A stretch of DNA of 64,000 nucleotides from Paenochrobactrum gallinarii (GCF_014205685.1 NZ_JACIIU010000006.1:86928-150927); one strand, 5' to 3'. Positions 1-10,778 are shown, counted from the first letter of the stretch. Notes: a model not told the origin generated them from the letters alone. Translations and numbers: made by a program.

Positions 1-107
1 CGGCTATAAGCGGAATTTGCAGTGAAGTGCTTTTGAGGGGTTGGCCTTTTCCTGCAAACTGCTTTATCCCTATATGTATCAAAATGATGATGCGGGATGA
101 AGGCTCA

Positions 108-1283
108 ATGTCAGGTGTAACGCGCGAACAGGTTCTTTCCCAACTCCGGCAGGTCACAGGGCCGGACTTTAAAGGCGATATTGTTTCGCTGGGATTGGTT
201 TCGGATATTTTTATAGCCGATGGTAAAGTGTTCTTTTCCATCACTGTGCCGTCGGATCGTGCTGAGGCGCTGGAGCCGCTGCGTAGCATGGCTGAAAAAG
301 TGGTCTCGAGCCTTCCGGGTGTTAAAAGCACGCTGGTGACGCTGACGGCTGAAAAAATCGGTGGCCGTACCAGTGATGATGCGCCGCCGCCACGCCCGCA
401 GGCGCGTCCGGCTAGTTCGGCAGCTCAGCCACAGGCTGGTCGTCCGCAAGGGGCACCAACATTGCCGCCTAAAGCCGGTGTGCCGGGTGTTAAACATATT
501 ATCGCTGTAGCTTCGGGCAAGGGCGGGGTGGGAAAATCCACCACCACCGTCAATCTGGCGCTCGGTCTTCAGGCTAATGGTTTGAAGGTCGGTATTCTGG
601 ATGCCGATATTTACGGCCCGTCGATGCCGCGTTTGCTGGGCATTTCCGGTCAGCCGGAACAAACCCGCGATAAGCGTATTGAGCCCATGGAGCGCTATGG
701 CATCAAAGTGATGTCGATGGGTTTCATGGTAGATGAAGATGCGCCGATGATCTGGCGCGGGCCTATGGTGGTTTCAGCGCTGACGCAAATGCTGCGCGAA
801 GTGAACTGGGGCAATCTCGACGTGATGGTGGTGGATATGCCTCCGGGCACCGGCGATGTGCAGCTGACCATGGCGCAGAAAGTGCCGCTTTCCGGTGCTG
901 TCATTGTTTCCACACCACAGGATCTGGCACTAATTGATGCGCGTAAAGGCCTGAACATGTTCCGCAAAGTGGAAATTCCTTTGCTGGGCGTGGTGGAAAA
1001 TATGAGCTACTTTATCGCGCCGGATACGGGTGCGCGTTATGATATTTTCGGTCATGGCGGAGCCAAATCGGAAGCCGAACGTATCGGCGTACCGTTCTTA
1101 GGTGAAGTGCCTTTGCATATGGATGTGCGTGCTTATTCGGATGCCGGAACACCAATCACGGCGAAAGAACCAGAAAGCGAACACGCAAAAATCTACCGTG
1201 ATATCGCTAAAAAGGTTTGGGACAATATCAATGCAGGTGAGGGCGGCAGTGGTCGTCAGGCACCCAATATTGTTTTTGATTGA
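108..1283 (+). CDS. mrp: Mrp/ApbC-type iron-sulfur carrier P-loop ATPase
   Basis: A 391-residue cytosolic ParA/MinD-type NTPase of the Mrp/NBP35 family, thought to bind and deliver Fe-S clusters to apoproteins. It has an N-terminal MIP18/DUF59-like domain (about residues 1-80), a Pro/Ala-rich linker (about 90-125) and the ATPase domain with the deviant Walker A GKGGVGKST at about 136-144, followed by DADIYGPSMPRLLG and PPGTGD motifs. The ATG at 108 is preceded by AAGG at good spacing; upstream in-frame starts (27, 84) add residues without domain character. The segment after NMSYF, where many homologues carry a CxxC pair for cluster binding, reads IAPDTGARYDIFGHGG and has no cysteine. Family assignment is secure; the substrate proteins are unknown. 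Confidence 0.93.
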   Translation: MSGVTREQVLSQLRQVTGPDFKGDIVSLGLVSDIFIADGKVFFSITVPSDRAEALEPLRSMAEKVVSSLPGVKSTLVTLTAEKIGGRTSDDAPPPRPQARPASSAAQPQAGRPQGAPTLPPKAGVPGVKHIIAVASGKGGVGKSTTTVNLALGLQANGLKVGILDADIYGPSMPRLLGISGQPEQTRDKRIEPMERYGIKVMSMGFMVDEDAPMIWRGPMVVSALTQMLREVNWGNLDVMVVDMPPGTGDVQLTMAQKVPLSGAVIVSTPQDLALIDARKGLNMFRKVEIPLLGVVENMSYFIAPDTGARYDIFGHGGAKSEAERIGVPFLGEVPLHMDVRAYSDAGTPITAKEPESEHAKIYRDIAKKVWDNINAGEGGSGRQAPNIVFD

Positions 1284-1290
1284 TATAAAA

Positions 1291-1315
1291 AAGGCCGGTT
1301 AACCGGCCTTTTTTT
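1291..1315. terminator. Bidirectional terminator between mrp and pgm
   Basis: Perfect palindrome AAGGCCGGTTAACCGGCCTT flanked by A-run and T-run, 8 bp after the mrp stop and 6 bp before the pgm stop on the other strand, so it can serve both convergent genes. Confidence 0.9.
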
Positions 1316-1320
1316 ATGCT

Positions 1321-3087
<1,767 letters not shown>

Positions 3088-3243
3088 TTAGTTGCATGAA
3101 AGCAATTTTTATTTTGTATAGCTGCTTTATTTTATCCCGCTTAAACCTTTGCAAAAGTTTAATCTTTCGGACTTGTGCGCTTAGCTTTTATACGTCTAAA
3201 TCATGACACTTTAAAAAGCAGCTTGGCAAAGACAGGATATTCC

Positions 3244-3936
3244 ATGTCACAGACTTATGTTTTCGCGCCTCAGCCGCAGGCAAGCCTGCCTGTAAAAGGG
3301 ATTGATGAACGCTTTCCGGTGCATCGTATTTATTGCGTTGGTCAAAATTATGCTGACCATGTGGTGGAAATGGGTGGTGATCCCAACCGTTCTTTCCCGT
3401 TTTTCTTCCAGAAAAGTCCTGACTGTCTGGTGGAAGGCGGCGCTGATTTTCCTTATCCGTCACAGACAAATGATGTGCATCACGAGATTGAGCTGGTGGT
3501 GGCAATTGGTAAAGACGGCGCCGACATTGCCGTGGAAGATGCGCTTAATCATGTTTATGCCTATGCGGTGGGCATTGATATGACGCGCCGTGACTTGCAA
3601 GCCGTGGCCAAAAAAGCCGGCCGCCCATGGGAAACAGCCAAGTCATTTGATCATTCGGCACCTTGTGGTGATCTGGTGCGTGTTGATGAAGCGGGGCACC
3701 TTTCCGAGGGTTCCATCTGGTTGAAAGTCAACGGTGAAACACGCCAGAGCGGTGATCTCAATCAGATGATCTGGAAAGCGGGCGAGAGCATTGCTTATCT
3801 TTCTTCCCTGTTTGAATTGAAAGCTGGCGACCTCATTTTCACCGGAACACCGGCCGGAGTTGGCGCTATTCAGCGTGGTGATATTATTGAAGGCGGCATT
3901 GATAAACTTGGAACCGTGCACTGCAAAGTGGTCTGA
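3244..3936 (+). CDS. Fumarylacetoacetate hydrolase family protein
   Basis: A 230-residue protein of the FAH superfamily, metal-dependent enzymes that cleave C-C bonds in acylpyruvates such as fumarylpyruvate or decarboxylate oxaloacetate. The N-terminal lid holds IYCVGQNYADHVVEMG; the metal ligands are in HHEIELVVAIG (E-x-E, about residues 80-88) and the following GIDMTRRDLQ segment; FTGTPAGVG near the C-terminus is a family signature. The ATG at 3244 starts the protein right at the conserved domain. It is a single gene between pgm and a small conserved gene, so context does not name the substrate. Short members of this size are often annotated maleylpyruvate or fumarylpyruvate hydrolase; I leave the substrate open. 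Confidence 0.85.
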   Translation: MSQTYVFAPQPQASLPVKGIDERFPVHRIYCVGQNYADHVVEMGGDPNRSFPFFFQKSPDCLVEGGADFPYPSQTNDVHHEIELVVAIGKDGADIAVEDALNHVYAYAVGIDMTRRDLQAVAKKAGRPWETAKSFDHSAPCGDLVRVDEAGHLSEGSIWLKVNGETRQSGDLNQMIWKAGESIAYLSSLFELKAGDLIFTGTPAGVGAIQRGDIIEGGIDKLGTVHCKVV

Positions 3937-3963
3937 TTGCGCGTGTTTCAGCCTTATTCTAAC

Positions 3964-3998
3964 AGCGTGTAATATTGATTTTATCAAGGTTACACGCT
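3964..3998 (+). terminator. Probable stem-loop terminator after the FAH-family gene
   Basis: Inverted repeat AGCGTGTAA ... TTACACGCT with a 17 nt loop, about 30 nt after the stop codon and followed by a short T-rich stretch. It lacks a long T-run, so strength is uncertain. Confidence 0.45.
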
Positions 3999-4100
3999 TT
4001 GCTCTTTCGCAAATGCTTATTTACGTGGTAGGTTCCTCCTTGTTCAAAGGGCTGAAAAAGATTCCGCTTGGTCGAGCTTTTACGTTGCAAAGGAACAGTC

Positions 4101-4289
4101 ATGGCATTTGAGGACATCAAGGCAGAACTGGCGCTCTTATTTGAGCAGATGGTGAATCAGCCGGAAGATGCGCACGAAATTCGTGAAACTTTGCATGAAA
4201 AGCTCAATGCTTTGAAGGCCAGTGGTCTGCCGCTTCCTGAAGATCTGGTGGAGCTTGAAAAACGCCTCACCAGTGATTTTGAAGCGTAA
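4101..4289 (+). CDS. Small conserved acidic protein of unknown function
   Basis: A 62-residue protein with no recognised domain, rich in Glu and Leu and predicted to be mostly helical (MAFEDIKAELALLFEQM..., ending LEKRLTSDFEA). The ATG at 4101 follows AAAGGAAC at ideal spacing; the longer in-frame start at 4068 lacks a ribosome site. It ends 9 bp before the lytic transglycosylase gene, so the two are probably one transcript. No signal peptide or membrane segment is visible. Real-gene status rests on the ribosome site, codon pattern and tight spacing; function is unknown. Confidence 0.75.
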   Translation: MAFEDIKAELALLFEQMVNQPEDAHEIRETLHEKLNALKASGLPLPEDLVELEKRLTSDFEA

Positions 4290-4298
4290 GGGTTTTAG

Positions 4299-5060
4299 AT
4301 GACTGCTCTCGTTTTTCGTGACCAGACAAAGCTATGGTCGTTGTTGCGTGGTTTTTCACTTGCATTAACGGTGTCGGCGCTGGGGTTGGTTTTAACCGGT
4401 TGCAATACGACCAGTGAGAGCGGCTCATCACAGACAGGATTATTATCATCTGTTGCTGCGGAAGGGGCATCTGCTTCGGCGGCTTCGGCAAGCACGGGTG
4501 ACGCTGCCAAAACAGCATCTGAAGTGGCCGCAGAAACAGCAGCCGCCACGCAGATTGCAAGCTTGCAGCAGTCTGCTCCTTTGCCGACTTCACGCGAAGC
4601 AGCCATTCCGGCCATGGCCTATGCTGCGGCAACGCCTGCGGAAACTTCGCCCGGGTCACTCGCTGCTAATCTGGCTTTTGAAACACCGGCCAATGCGCCG
4701 ACCGGCCTTGATGAGCTGATCCAGAAATATGCTGCCACTTATGAAGTGCCGGAACGTCTGGTGCGCCGTGTTGTGCACCGCGAAAGCCGTTTCAATCCGG
4801 CAGCGCGCAACGGGCCATATTGGGGGCTGATGCAGATCAGCCATCCAACAGCGCGCGGGATGGGTTATCGTGGTGCGGCCAGTGGTTTGCTGGACGCTGA
4901 AACCAATCTCAAATATGCGGTTAAATATCTTTCCGGCGCCTATAAAGTTGCTGAAGGCGATGAAAGTCAGGCAGTTAAGTTCTACGCGCGCGGTTATTAT
5001 TATGATGCCAAGCGCAAAGGCTTGCTGGAAGAAACTGGTCTGCGTCCGGCGCGTAAATAA
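4299..5060 (+). CDS. Lytic transglycosylase lipoprotein (SLT domain)
   Basis: A 253-residue lipoprotein likely to cleave peptidoglycan between MurNAc and GlcNAc with formation of 1,6-anhydro ends. A cationic N-terminus and hydrophobic segment lead to the lipobox LTGC (Cys35). Residues 40-130 are a low-complexity Ala/Ser/Thr linker. The SLT fold occupies about 140-245: the catalytic Glu is Glu162 in HRESRFNP, followed by GLMQISHPTARGMGY and ETNLKYAVKYLSGAY. It follows the small acidic gene by 9 bp with AAGGG upstream. The domain is of the small soluble Slt/MltC-like type fused to a long flexible spacer, suggesting reach from the outer membrane to the wall. Confidence 0.88.
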   Translation: MTALVFRDQTKLWSLLRGFSLALTVSALGLVLTGCNTTSESGSSQTGLLSSVAAEGASASAASASTGDAAKTASEVAAETAAATQIASLQQSAPLPTSREAAIPAMAYAAATPAETSPGSLAANLAFETPANAPTGLDELIQKYAATYEVPERLVRRVVHRESRFNPAARNGPYWGLMQISHPTARGMGYRGAASGLLDAETNLKYAVKYLSGAYKVAEGDESQAVKFYARGYYYDAKRKGLLEETGLRPARK

Positions 5061-5180
5061 AGTTCAAAAATTCCAAGTCATGACCATGTCATAATTGCGC
5101 GACATCTTTATGTCGTGCAGATGACGGCTTAAATATTGCTGTGTGTTTGCGTGTCGAAAGAACAAGCTGGAAGCATGGCA

Positions 5181-5831
5181 ATGACAATGAAACCCAATCC
5201 ATCATGGAATTACACGCGCGCTGAATTATGGGCGGATGGTATTATTCATGTGCTGGGCGTAACGTTCGCGGTGATTGGTGCCGCGATCCTGTTGATTTTT
5301 TATCTGCCCGTTTTGCCGTTTTCTAAATCTTTTGCAATTGCCATTTATGCAGTGTCGCTGGTGTTGGTTTTAACGATGTCGGCCATTTACAATATCTGGC
5401 CGGTATCGCGGGTGAAATGGTTTTTACGCCGTTTTGATCACGCCGCCATTTATGTGCTGATTGCCGGAACATATACACCTTTTTTGATGCAGACAGGCGG
5501 CAAAGCCTCATATTTATTGAGCTTTGTCTGGGTGGTGGCACTCATGGGTGTAGCGCTTAAACTCTTATGGCCTGCCCGTTTTGATCGCTTGTCGATTGGG
5601 CTTTATCTGGCTTTGGGCTGGAGCGGGATTTTGGTTTATGACACGCTGTTTCAGGTATTGTCGCCGGCTACCCTCTGGCTGATTGCCGCAGGTGGTGTGG
5701 TTTACTCACTCGGTGTCATTTTTCATGTCTGGGAGCGGTTGCGTTTTCAAAATGCTATTTGGCATGGTTTTGTCGCAACCGGTGCTGCACTGCATTATTG
5801 TGCGGTTTTTGTCGCCATTTCTTTACATTAA
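5181..5831 (+). CDS. Hemolysin III family (TrhA/PAQR-type) membrane protein
   Basis: A seven-helix integral membrane protein of the hemolysin-III/PAQR superfamily, about 216 residues. Diagnostic motifs are present: ADGIIHVLG at the start, a conserved Ser in TMSAIYN, RFDHAAIYVLIAGTYTPF, and the C-terminal FHVWERLRFQNAIWHGFV...HY pair of His-containing motifs, which form the metal-site ligands in relatives. Bacterial members are linked to membrane-fluidity homeostasis; the name hemolysin is historical. GGAAG lies 7 nt before ATG 5181, whereas ATG 5175 is only 1 nt from it, so I prefer 5181. It is not obviously in an operon; the next gene starts about 70 bp downstream under its own putative operator. 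Confidence 0.85.
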   Translation: MTMKPNPSWNYTRAELWADGIIHVLGVTFAVIGAAILLIFYLPVLPFSKSFAIAIYAVSLVLVLTMSAIYNIWPVSRVKWFLRRFDHAAIYVLIAGTYTPFLMQTGGKASYLLSFVWVVALMGVALKLLWPARFDRLSIGLYLALGWSGILVYDTLFQVLSPATLWLIAAGGVVYSLGVIFHVWERLRFQNAIWHGFVATGAALHYCAVFVAISLH

Positions 5832-5859
5832 ATTTTGGTTTGATTTTTTAAAAGCTGAT

Positions 5860-5891
5860 CAATATATGTTTCGTATATGAATCATATATTG
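5860..5891 (+). promoter_or_regulatory. Putative operator of the ParD-like/MetAP operon
   Basis: CAATATATG and CATATATTG form a perfect 9 bp inverted repeat with a 14 bp spacer, and a third TATATG copy sits inside the spacer. It ends 8 bp before the start codon of the ParD-like gene. Position and symmetry suit autoregulation by a ribbon-helix-helix dimer; this is inference. Confidence 0.5.
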
Positions 5892-5899
5892 GTAGAAAT

Positions 5900-6112
5900 A
5901 TGGGTATTGTAAAAATTAATGATGAGCTGCACGAAGAGCTGCGTAAAGCCAGTGATGTGATGTGCCGTTCTATCAATGCGCAGGCAGAATATTGGATGAA
6001 AATCGGCATGTTGGCGCAAGCCCATCCCGAGATGACCTTTAATGAAATTGTTCAGATGCAGTTGCGCAACGCCAAGGTTGATCTTGGGCAGATTGCGATA
6101 AGATTATCATGA
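5900..6112 (+). CDS. ParD-like antitoxin family protein
   Basis: A 70-residue protein resembling the ParD-like antitoxin family: MGIVKINDELHEELRKAS, then RSINAQAEYWMKIGMLAQAHPEMTFNEIVQ. The first half has the beta strand plus helix expected of a ribbon-helix-helix DNA-binding fold. Its stop overlaps the start of the methionine aminopeptidase gene by 4 bp (ATGA), so translation is coupled. No ParE or RelE toxin gene lies next to it; the partner position is taken by MetAP, a pairing I recall from other proteobacteria. A symmetric AT-rich element directly upstream could be its operator. Whether it acts as an antitoxin or only as a repressor of the aminopeptidase cannot be told from sequence. Confidence 0.78.
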   Translation: MGIVKINDELHEELRKASDVMCRSINAQAEYWMKIGMLAQAHPEMTFNEIVQMQLRNAKVDLGQIAIRLS

Positions 6113-6888
6113 TTAAAACCGCTGAAGAGCTGGAAAAAATGGCCGCTTCCGGCCGTTTGCTGGCAGATGTTTTCACCTTTATCGACCGTTTACCGCTGGT
6201 GGGCATGACCACTATGCAGGTCAATAATATGGTGGAAGATTACATTGTTGATGAGCTGAAATCACGCCCTGCCAGCAAAGGGCAGTATGATTATCCATAT
6301 GTGCTGAACTCATCGCGCAACGAAGTTGTGTGCCATGGTATGCCGTCGGATAAGGATGTGATTGCCAATGGTCAGATCATCAATTTCGACATTACGCTCG
6401 AGAAAGATGGCTTTATCGCTGATTCCAGCAAAACCTATATGATTGGTGCCGTAGCGCCTTATGCGGAAAAGCTGGTGCGAAGCACTTATGAAGCTTTGTG
6501 GAAGGGTATTGCTGTCGTGCGTCCTGGCGCAACGGTTGGTGATATCGGCCATGCGATTGAGCGCTTTGCCAAGGGGCATGGCTATGGCGTGGTGAGCGAA
6601 TATTGCGGCCACGGTATTGGTCGCGAAATGCATGAGGAACCGGACATTATTCATGTTGGCAAGGCCGGCACCGGCGTGGTGTTGCGCGAAGGTATGACCT
6701 TTACCATTGAGCCGATGCTTAATCAGGGAACGGCGCGGGTGAAAACCAAAAAAGACGGCTGGACGGTGATGACTAAGGACGGAAAACTATCCGCTCAGTT
6801 TGAGCATACCGTGGCCGTGACTGCTGATGGCGTCCGCGTTTTGACACTGCGTCCTGATGAAGAAAAAATGCTGGATTTGCTGAAATAG
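6109..6888 (+). CDS. map: Type I methionine aminopeptidase
   Basis: A 259-residue cytosolic metalloprotease that removes the initiator Met from nascent proteins. The pita-bread fold residues are all visible: His in VVCHGMPSD, the two Asp metal ligands in FDITLEKDGFIADSSKT, the metal His in CGHGIGREMHEEP, Glu in FTIEPMLNQG and Glu in QFEHTVAVT. Length is typical of the minimal class Ia enzyme. It is translationally coupled to the ParD-like gene through an ATGA overlap, and ends at a bidirectional terminator shared with argG. Because Rhizobiales usually keep a housekeeping map elsewhere, this may be a second, regulated copy; that is inference. Confidence 0.93.
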   Translation: MIKTAEELEKMAASGRLLADVFTFIDRLPLVGMTTMQVNNMVEDYIVDELKSRPASKGQYDYPYVLNSSRNEVVCHGMPSDKDVIANGQIINFDITLEKDGFIADSSKTYMIGAVAPYAEKLVRSTYEALWKGIAVVRPGATVGDIGHAIERFAKGHGYGVVSEYCGHGIGREMHEEPDIIHVGKAGTGVVLREGMTFTIEPMLNQGTARVKTKKDGWTVMTKDGKLSAQFEHTVAVTADGVRVLTLRPDEEKMLDLLK

Positions 6889-6904
6889 AAGCAATCCTGG
6901 ATAT

Positions 6905-6943
6905 AAAAAAGCCCTTGCCGCGATGCGACAAGGGCTTTTCATT
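6905..6943. terminator. Bidirectional terminator between map and argG
   Basis: Stem AAGCCCTTG ... CAAGGGCTT with an 11 nt loop, A-run before and T-rich tract after, between two convergent stop codons. Confidence 0.88.
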
Positions 6944-6958
6944 TTTATTCGATCAGGA

Positions 6959-8179
6959 TTAGCGACGGTTGCGTGCAGCCAATGTGCGCAGACGCAATGC
7001 GTTGAGCTTGATGAAGCCTGCTGCATCTTTCTGATCATAAGCACCGTGATCGTCTTCAAAGGTAACGAGAGCATCGGAATAAAGCGACTTATCGCTTTCA
7101 CGGCCGGTGACAATAACATTGCCCTTGTAGAGTTTCAGGGTCACTTCACCTTCAACATGCTGCTGGCTGAGGTCGATGGCGGCCTGCAACATTTCACGTT
7201 CAGGTGAGAACCAGAAACCGTAATAGATCAGCTCTGCATAGCGTGGCATCAGCTCATCTTTGAGGTGGGCAGCGCCACGGTCAAGGGTGATGGATTCCAT
7301 CGCACGGTGGGCAGCCAACAGGATGGTGCCGCCTGGTGTTTCGTAAACGCCGCGTGACTTCATGCCAACAAAACGGTTTTCCACGAGGTCAAGACGACCA
7401 ATGCCGTTGTCACGGCCATAGTCGTTCAGCTTGGCCAGAATGGTTGCCGGTGACATGCGGATGCCATTGATGGAAACAGCATCACCTTTTTCAAAGCCGA
7501 TCTTGATGATGGTTGGCTTGTCTGGTGCATTTTCTGGCGAAATAGTGCGCATATGCACATATTCAGGCGCTTCAACTGCCGGATCTTCCAGCACTTTACC
7601 TTCGGATGAAGAGTGCAGCAGGTTGGCGTCAACGGAGAATGGTGCTTCGCCGAGCTTGTCTTTTGCAACAGGGATCTGGTGCTGTTCAGCAAAGTTGAGC
7701 AGGTCTGTACGGCTCTTGAAAGCCCAGTCGCGCCAAGGAGCGATAATCTTGATATCAGGATTAAGCGCATAAGCTGAAAGCTCGAAACGCACCTGATCGT
7801 TGCCCTTACCGGTTGCACCATGGGCAATGGCATCAGCGCCGGTTTCTTCAGCGATTTCAATCAAACGCTTGGAAATGAGCGGGCGTGCAATGGAAGTACC
7901 GAGCAGATACACGCCTTCATAAACAGCATTGGCGCGGAACATCGGGAATACGAAGTCACGAACGAATTCTTCACGGACATCTTCAACATAGATTTCTTTG
8001 ATGCCGAGCATTTCTGCTTTTTTGCGTGCAGGTTCGAGTTCCTCACCCTGACCAAGGTCAGCAGTAAAAGTAACAACTTCTGCATTCAGTTCGGTTTGCA
8101 GCCATTTCAGAATGATGGATGTATCGAGGCCGCCCGAATAGGCGAGAACGACTTTTTTAACGTCTTTCAACTTGCTCAT
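6959..8179 (-). CDS. argG: Argininosuccinate synthase
   Basis: Condenses citrulline and aspartate with ATP to argininosuccinate in arginine biosynthesis; 406 residues, cytosolic tetramer in the family. The ATP-pyrophosphatase P-loop AYSGGLDTS is at residues 14-22, followed by [17 protein letters not shown] and the citrulline/aspartate-binding segments [14 protein letters not shown] and [30 protein letters not shown] (given here in parts). The ATG at 8179 is preceded by GGAAG six nt away. It is transcribed alone, opposite to the LysE-family exporter that starts 200 bp away; because LysE-type proteins can export basic amino acids, a shared arginine link is possible but not shown. Confidence 0.97.
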   Translation of the reverse strand: MSKLKDVKKVVLAYSGGLDTSIILKWLQTELNAEVVTFTADLGQGEELEPARKKAEMLGIKEIYVEDVREEFVRDFVFPMFRANAVYEGVYLLGTSIARPLISKRLIEIAEETGADAIAHGATGKGNDQVRFELSAYALNPDIKIIAPWRDWAFKSRTDLLNFAEQHQIPVAKDKLGEAPFSVDANLLHSSSEGKVLEDPAVEAPEYVHMRTISPENAPDKPTIIKIGFEKGDAVSINGIRMSPATILAKLNDYGRDNGIGRLDLVENRFVGMKSRGVYETPGGTILLAAHRAMESITLDRGAAHLKDELMPRYAELIYYGFWFSPEREMLQAAIDLSQQHVEGEVTLKLYKGNVIVTGRESDKSLYSDALVTFEDDHGAYDQKDAAGFIKLNALRLRTLAARNRR

Positions 8180-8381
8180 AATTAACTTCCGTTCGATGCA
8201 AAATCAGCCGGATGACGGCCTGAAAGGGTCGGTGAAATATATTTGTTACTTGGTCTTTTATCAGTTGGAGGCGACTGTGCAAGCATGATGGTGCAAGAGG
8301 TGCTGTTTCTGTTAAAAAAAATGATAGATAATCGCCTCTATTCGCGTTAGCTTGCCGAAAATTTATCTAAAAGAGGTTCGG

Positions 8382-9041
8382 ATGTCGTTCTTGGCAGCGC
8401 TCACATTTATTCCTGAATGGCCGGTGATTGCGCAGTTTTTTGTCGCAACCGCGATACTGTCACTGACGCCCGGGCCTGATATGACATTATTTGTCGGGCG
8501 CTCGTTGTCAGAAGGCAAAGCGGCGGGTTTTGCCTGTATGGCAGGCGCATGCACCGGCATTGTCATTCATAGCAGCATGGTGGCGCTGGGCTTGTCTGCG
8601 CTCATTATTGCTTCGCCAACAGCTTTCTGGGTTTTGAAGGTGATTGGTGCCGTTTATCTGGTTTGGCTGGCATTTCAGGCGATCACCAAGGGCTCGGCCT
8701 TCTCGCTGGAAAAAAACGGCAGCAAGAAACATACATTCTGGCAGAACTGGCTCACGGGTTTGGGTATTAATTTGCTGAACCCGAAAGTGATCTTGTTCAA
8801 CATGACCTTCCTGCCGCAATTTGTCTCGGCACATGATCCGCATGTAACCGGAAAACTGCTGTTCTTAGGACTGATTTTCATCCCGATGGCGCTGCCGTTC
8901 ACCATTCCGATGGTGCTGGTCGCTGATAAATTTGCCGGACTTTTGAAGAAAAATCCGAAAGTTACCCGTATCATTGATTGGTTGTTTGCTGGTGTGTTCT
9001 CGGCCTTCGCCCTGAAAATTCTGACCGCACAAACCAAATAA
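8382..9041 (+). CDS. LysE/RhtB family amino-acid exporter
   Basis: A 219-residue inner-membrane protein with about six transmembrane helices, family of LysE, RhtB and ArgO exporters that pump amino acids or homoserine lactone out using proton motive force. The family signature LTPGPDMTLFVGRSLSEGKAAG is at about residues 27-48 (split TPGPD then GRSLSEG), and NWLTGLGINLLNPKVILF in the middle is also characteristic. ATG 8382 follows AGAGG at 5 nt; the upstream TTG in frame has no ribosome site. It is divergent from argG. The substrate cannot be set from sequence. Confidence 0.87.
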   Translation: MSFLAALTFIPEWPVIAQFFVATAILSLTPGPDMTLFVGRSLSEGKAAGFACMAGACTGIVIHSSMVALGLSALIIASPTAFWVLKVIGAVYLVWLAFQAITKGSAFSLEKNGSKKHTFWQNWLTGLGINLLNPKVILFNMTFLPQFVSAHDPHVTGKLLFLGLIFIPMALPFTIPMVLVADKFAGLLKKNPKVTRIIDWLFAGVFSAFALKILTAQTK

Positions 9042-9079
9042 AATCAAAACGGGGCTTTTATGCCCCGTTTTTTTGATTT
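9041..9079. terminator. Terminator overlapping the 3' end of the neighbouring gene
   Basis: Long stem AAATCAAAACGGGGC ... GCCCCGTTTTTTTGATTT with a 6 nt loop, starting at the last base of the lysE-family stop codon. The stop codon of the opposite-strand membrane protein (9058-9060) lies in the loop. Confidence 0.9.
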
Positions 9080-9546
9080 TGACTGCACATTCTTTGCTTG
9101 ATGGTACCGGCATTGCGACCGGCAATTTTCCAGTAAATCAGCCCGCAAATGGCACCACTGATGAAAAGGCCGGTGAGTTTTAACAAGCTGTCCTCAAAGG
9201 GCATCAGCCGTCCGTGAGCTAAGTTTTCAAGCCAGTTATAATAAAGGATGCAAACGCCCAGGCCTGCACCAAAAATCAGATAGGGCAGGCGGTGTTTCAG
9301 GCTGAAAAATTCCGAAATCACAATGAAAATTGCACAGGGAATGGCCATGATGAAGGATGTTAAAATCCACCCTAACAGCAAAACCGCACCGATGCCTTTA
9401 ATAAATTCAACAGGATTTTCGATGCCTTCAGGAAGCAAAAAACTTTGCGGGGCGGAGACAAAAAACAAGCAAATGAGGGCGACTAAAGTGGTTAAAAAAT
9501 AGCCGCCCAGAATTTTTAAAATTAAAATGCCGGAAGATTGCTTCAA
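9058..9546 (-). CDS. Four-helix membrane protein of unknown function
   Basis: A 162-residue protein with about four hydrophobic segments (near residues 9-30, 48-75, 88-105 and 125-143) and a polar C-terminal tail. No family recognised. Translation probably begins at TTG 9546, which overlaps the rlmN stop as TTGA; GAGG lies about 10 nt upstream inside rlmN. The only later in-frame Met is deep in helix two. The gene depends on rlmN transcription and ends inside the loop of a terminator, so its last codons are constrained by hairpin sequence. Confidence 0.65.
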   Translation of the reverse strand: MKQSSGILILKILGGYFLTTLVALICLFFVSAPQSFLLPEGIENPVEFIKGIGAVLLLGWILTSFIMAIPCAIFIVISEFFSLKHRLPYLIFGAGLGVCILYYNWLENLAHGRLMPFEDSLLKLTGLFISGAICGLIYWKIAGRNAGTIKQRMCSQNQKNGA

Positions 9547-10778
9547 ACAGCATTTTCCTCTGCCATCATGGCTTCGAGTTCAAGACGTTCACTCTTACGC
9601 ATAATTTCAGATTCGGATTTCAGCTGGCCGCAGGCTGCAAAAATATCGCGGCCGCGCGGGGTGCGGATTGGCGAGGCATAGCCCGCCGCATTGACGTAAT
9701 CAGCAAAACGCTCAATCTGCTCCCAATCAGAGCACTGGTAATTGGTGCCCGGCCAAGGGTTGAACGGAATAAGATTGATTTTAGCCGGAATGCCGCGCAG
9801 CAATTTAACAAGAGCTTTGGCATCTTCCATGCTGTCATTCACATCCTTGAGCATCACATATTCAAATGTAATGCGCTTGGCGTTGGAAAGCCCCGGATAA
9901 TCGCGGCAGGCTTTCATCAGTTCAGCCAGCGGATATTTTTTGTTGATTGGAACCAGCATGTCGCGCAATTCATCGCGCACAGCATGGAGCGAGATCGCCA
10001 GCATAACGCCGATTTCTTCACCGGTGCGGTAAATTTCCGGCACAACACCTGAGGTGGAGAGCGTAATGCGGCGCTTGGAAAGCGCCAAACCATCACCATC
10101 TGAGGCAATCAGCAGCGCCTTTTTAACTTCTTCAAAGTTATAAAGCGGCTCCCCCATACCCATCATGACGATATTAGTGACTTTACGTCCTTCAGCCGGC
10201 ACAATAGCGCCGTCTGGTGTGCCTTTTTCAGGGAAATCGCCCAAGCGATCACGTGCGACCAGCAACTGTGCCAGAATTTCTTCGGCTGTCAGGTTGCGCA
10301 CCATCTTTTGGGTGCCTGTATGGCAGAAAGAGCAAGTGAGCGTGCAACCAACCTGCGATGAAATGCACAGGGTGCCGCGACCTTCTTCAGGAATATAAAC
10401 AGTCTCAATTTCCACAGGGCGACCGGCACCACGTGGTGGAAAGCGGAACAGCCATTTGCGGGTTCCGTCATTGGAAATCTGCTCTTCAACCATTTCCGGG
10501 CGTTGAATACTGAAATTTTCTTTCAAGCTACTGCGCAGATCTTTTGAAATATTGAGCATATCATCAAAATCGGATACGCCGCGCACATAAAGCCAGTGCC
10601 AGAGCTGCGCGATACGCATTTTGGTCTGACGTGCCGGAACGCCGACATTGACCAAAGCATCAGCCATTTCTTCGCGGGAAAGACCGATTAAAGATGGTTT
10701 CAGCGGCCTGTTGGCGCGAATATGCTGCGCCAGACGGTCACGTGTATCATCCTGTGTCAGGTCGAAAGAAATGGACAT
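9543..10778 (-). CDS. rlmN: 23S rRNA (adenine2503-C2)-methyltransferase RlmN
   Basis: Radical-SAM enzyme that methylates C2 of A2503 in 23S rRNA and, in studied species, A37 of some tRNAs. The 411-residue protein has the radical-SAM cysteines C145-x3-C149-x2-C152 in CTLTCSFC, the GMGEPLYN motif, and the C-terminal catalytic Cys in FAACGQL that forms the methyl-linked intermediate. The N-terminal HhH-like RNA-binding part ([12 protein letters not shown]) is intact. ATG at 10778 has only a weak ribosome site. Its stop overlaps a TTG start of a small membrane protein, forming a two-gene unit. Confidence 0.96.
   Translation of the reverse strand: MSISFDLTQDDTRDRLAQHIRANRPLKPSLIGLSREEMADALVNVGVPARQTKMRIAQLWHWLYVRGVSDFDDMLNISKDLRSSLKENFSIQRPEMVEEQISNDGTRKWLFRFPPRGAGRPVEIETVYIPEEGRGTLCISSQVGCTLTCSFCHTGTQKMVRNLTAEEILAQLLVARDRLGDFPEKGTPDGAIVPAEGRKVTNIVMMGMGEPLYNFEEVKKALLIASDGDGLALSKRRITLSTSGVVPEIYRTGEEIGVMLAISLHAVRDELRDMLVPINKKYPLAELMKACRDYPGLSNAKRITFEYVMLKDVNDSMEDAKALVKLLRGIPAKINLIPFNPWPGTNYQCSDWEQIERFADYVNAAGYASPIRTPRGRDIFAACGQLKSESEIMRKSERLELEAMMAEENAV

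Noticed and set aside
8290..8350. Possible 21-codon frame upstream of the LysE-family gene
   Set aside because: ATG near 8286 gives a short peptide with no ribosome site; not distinguishable from chance.
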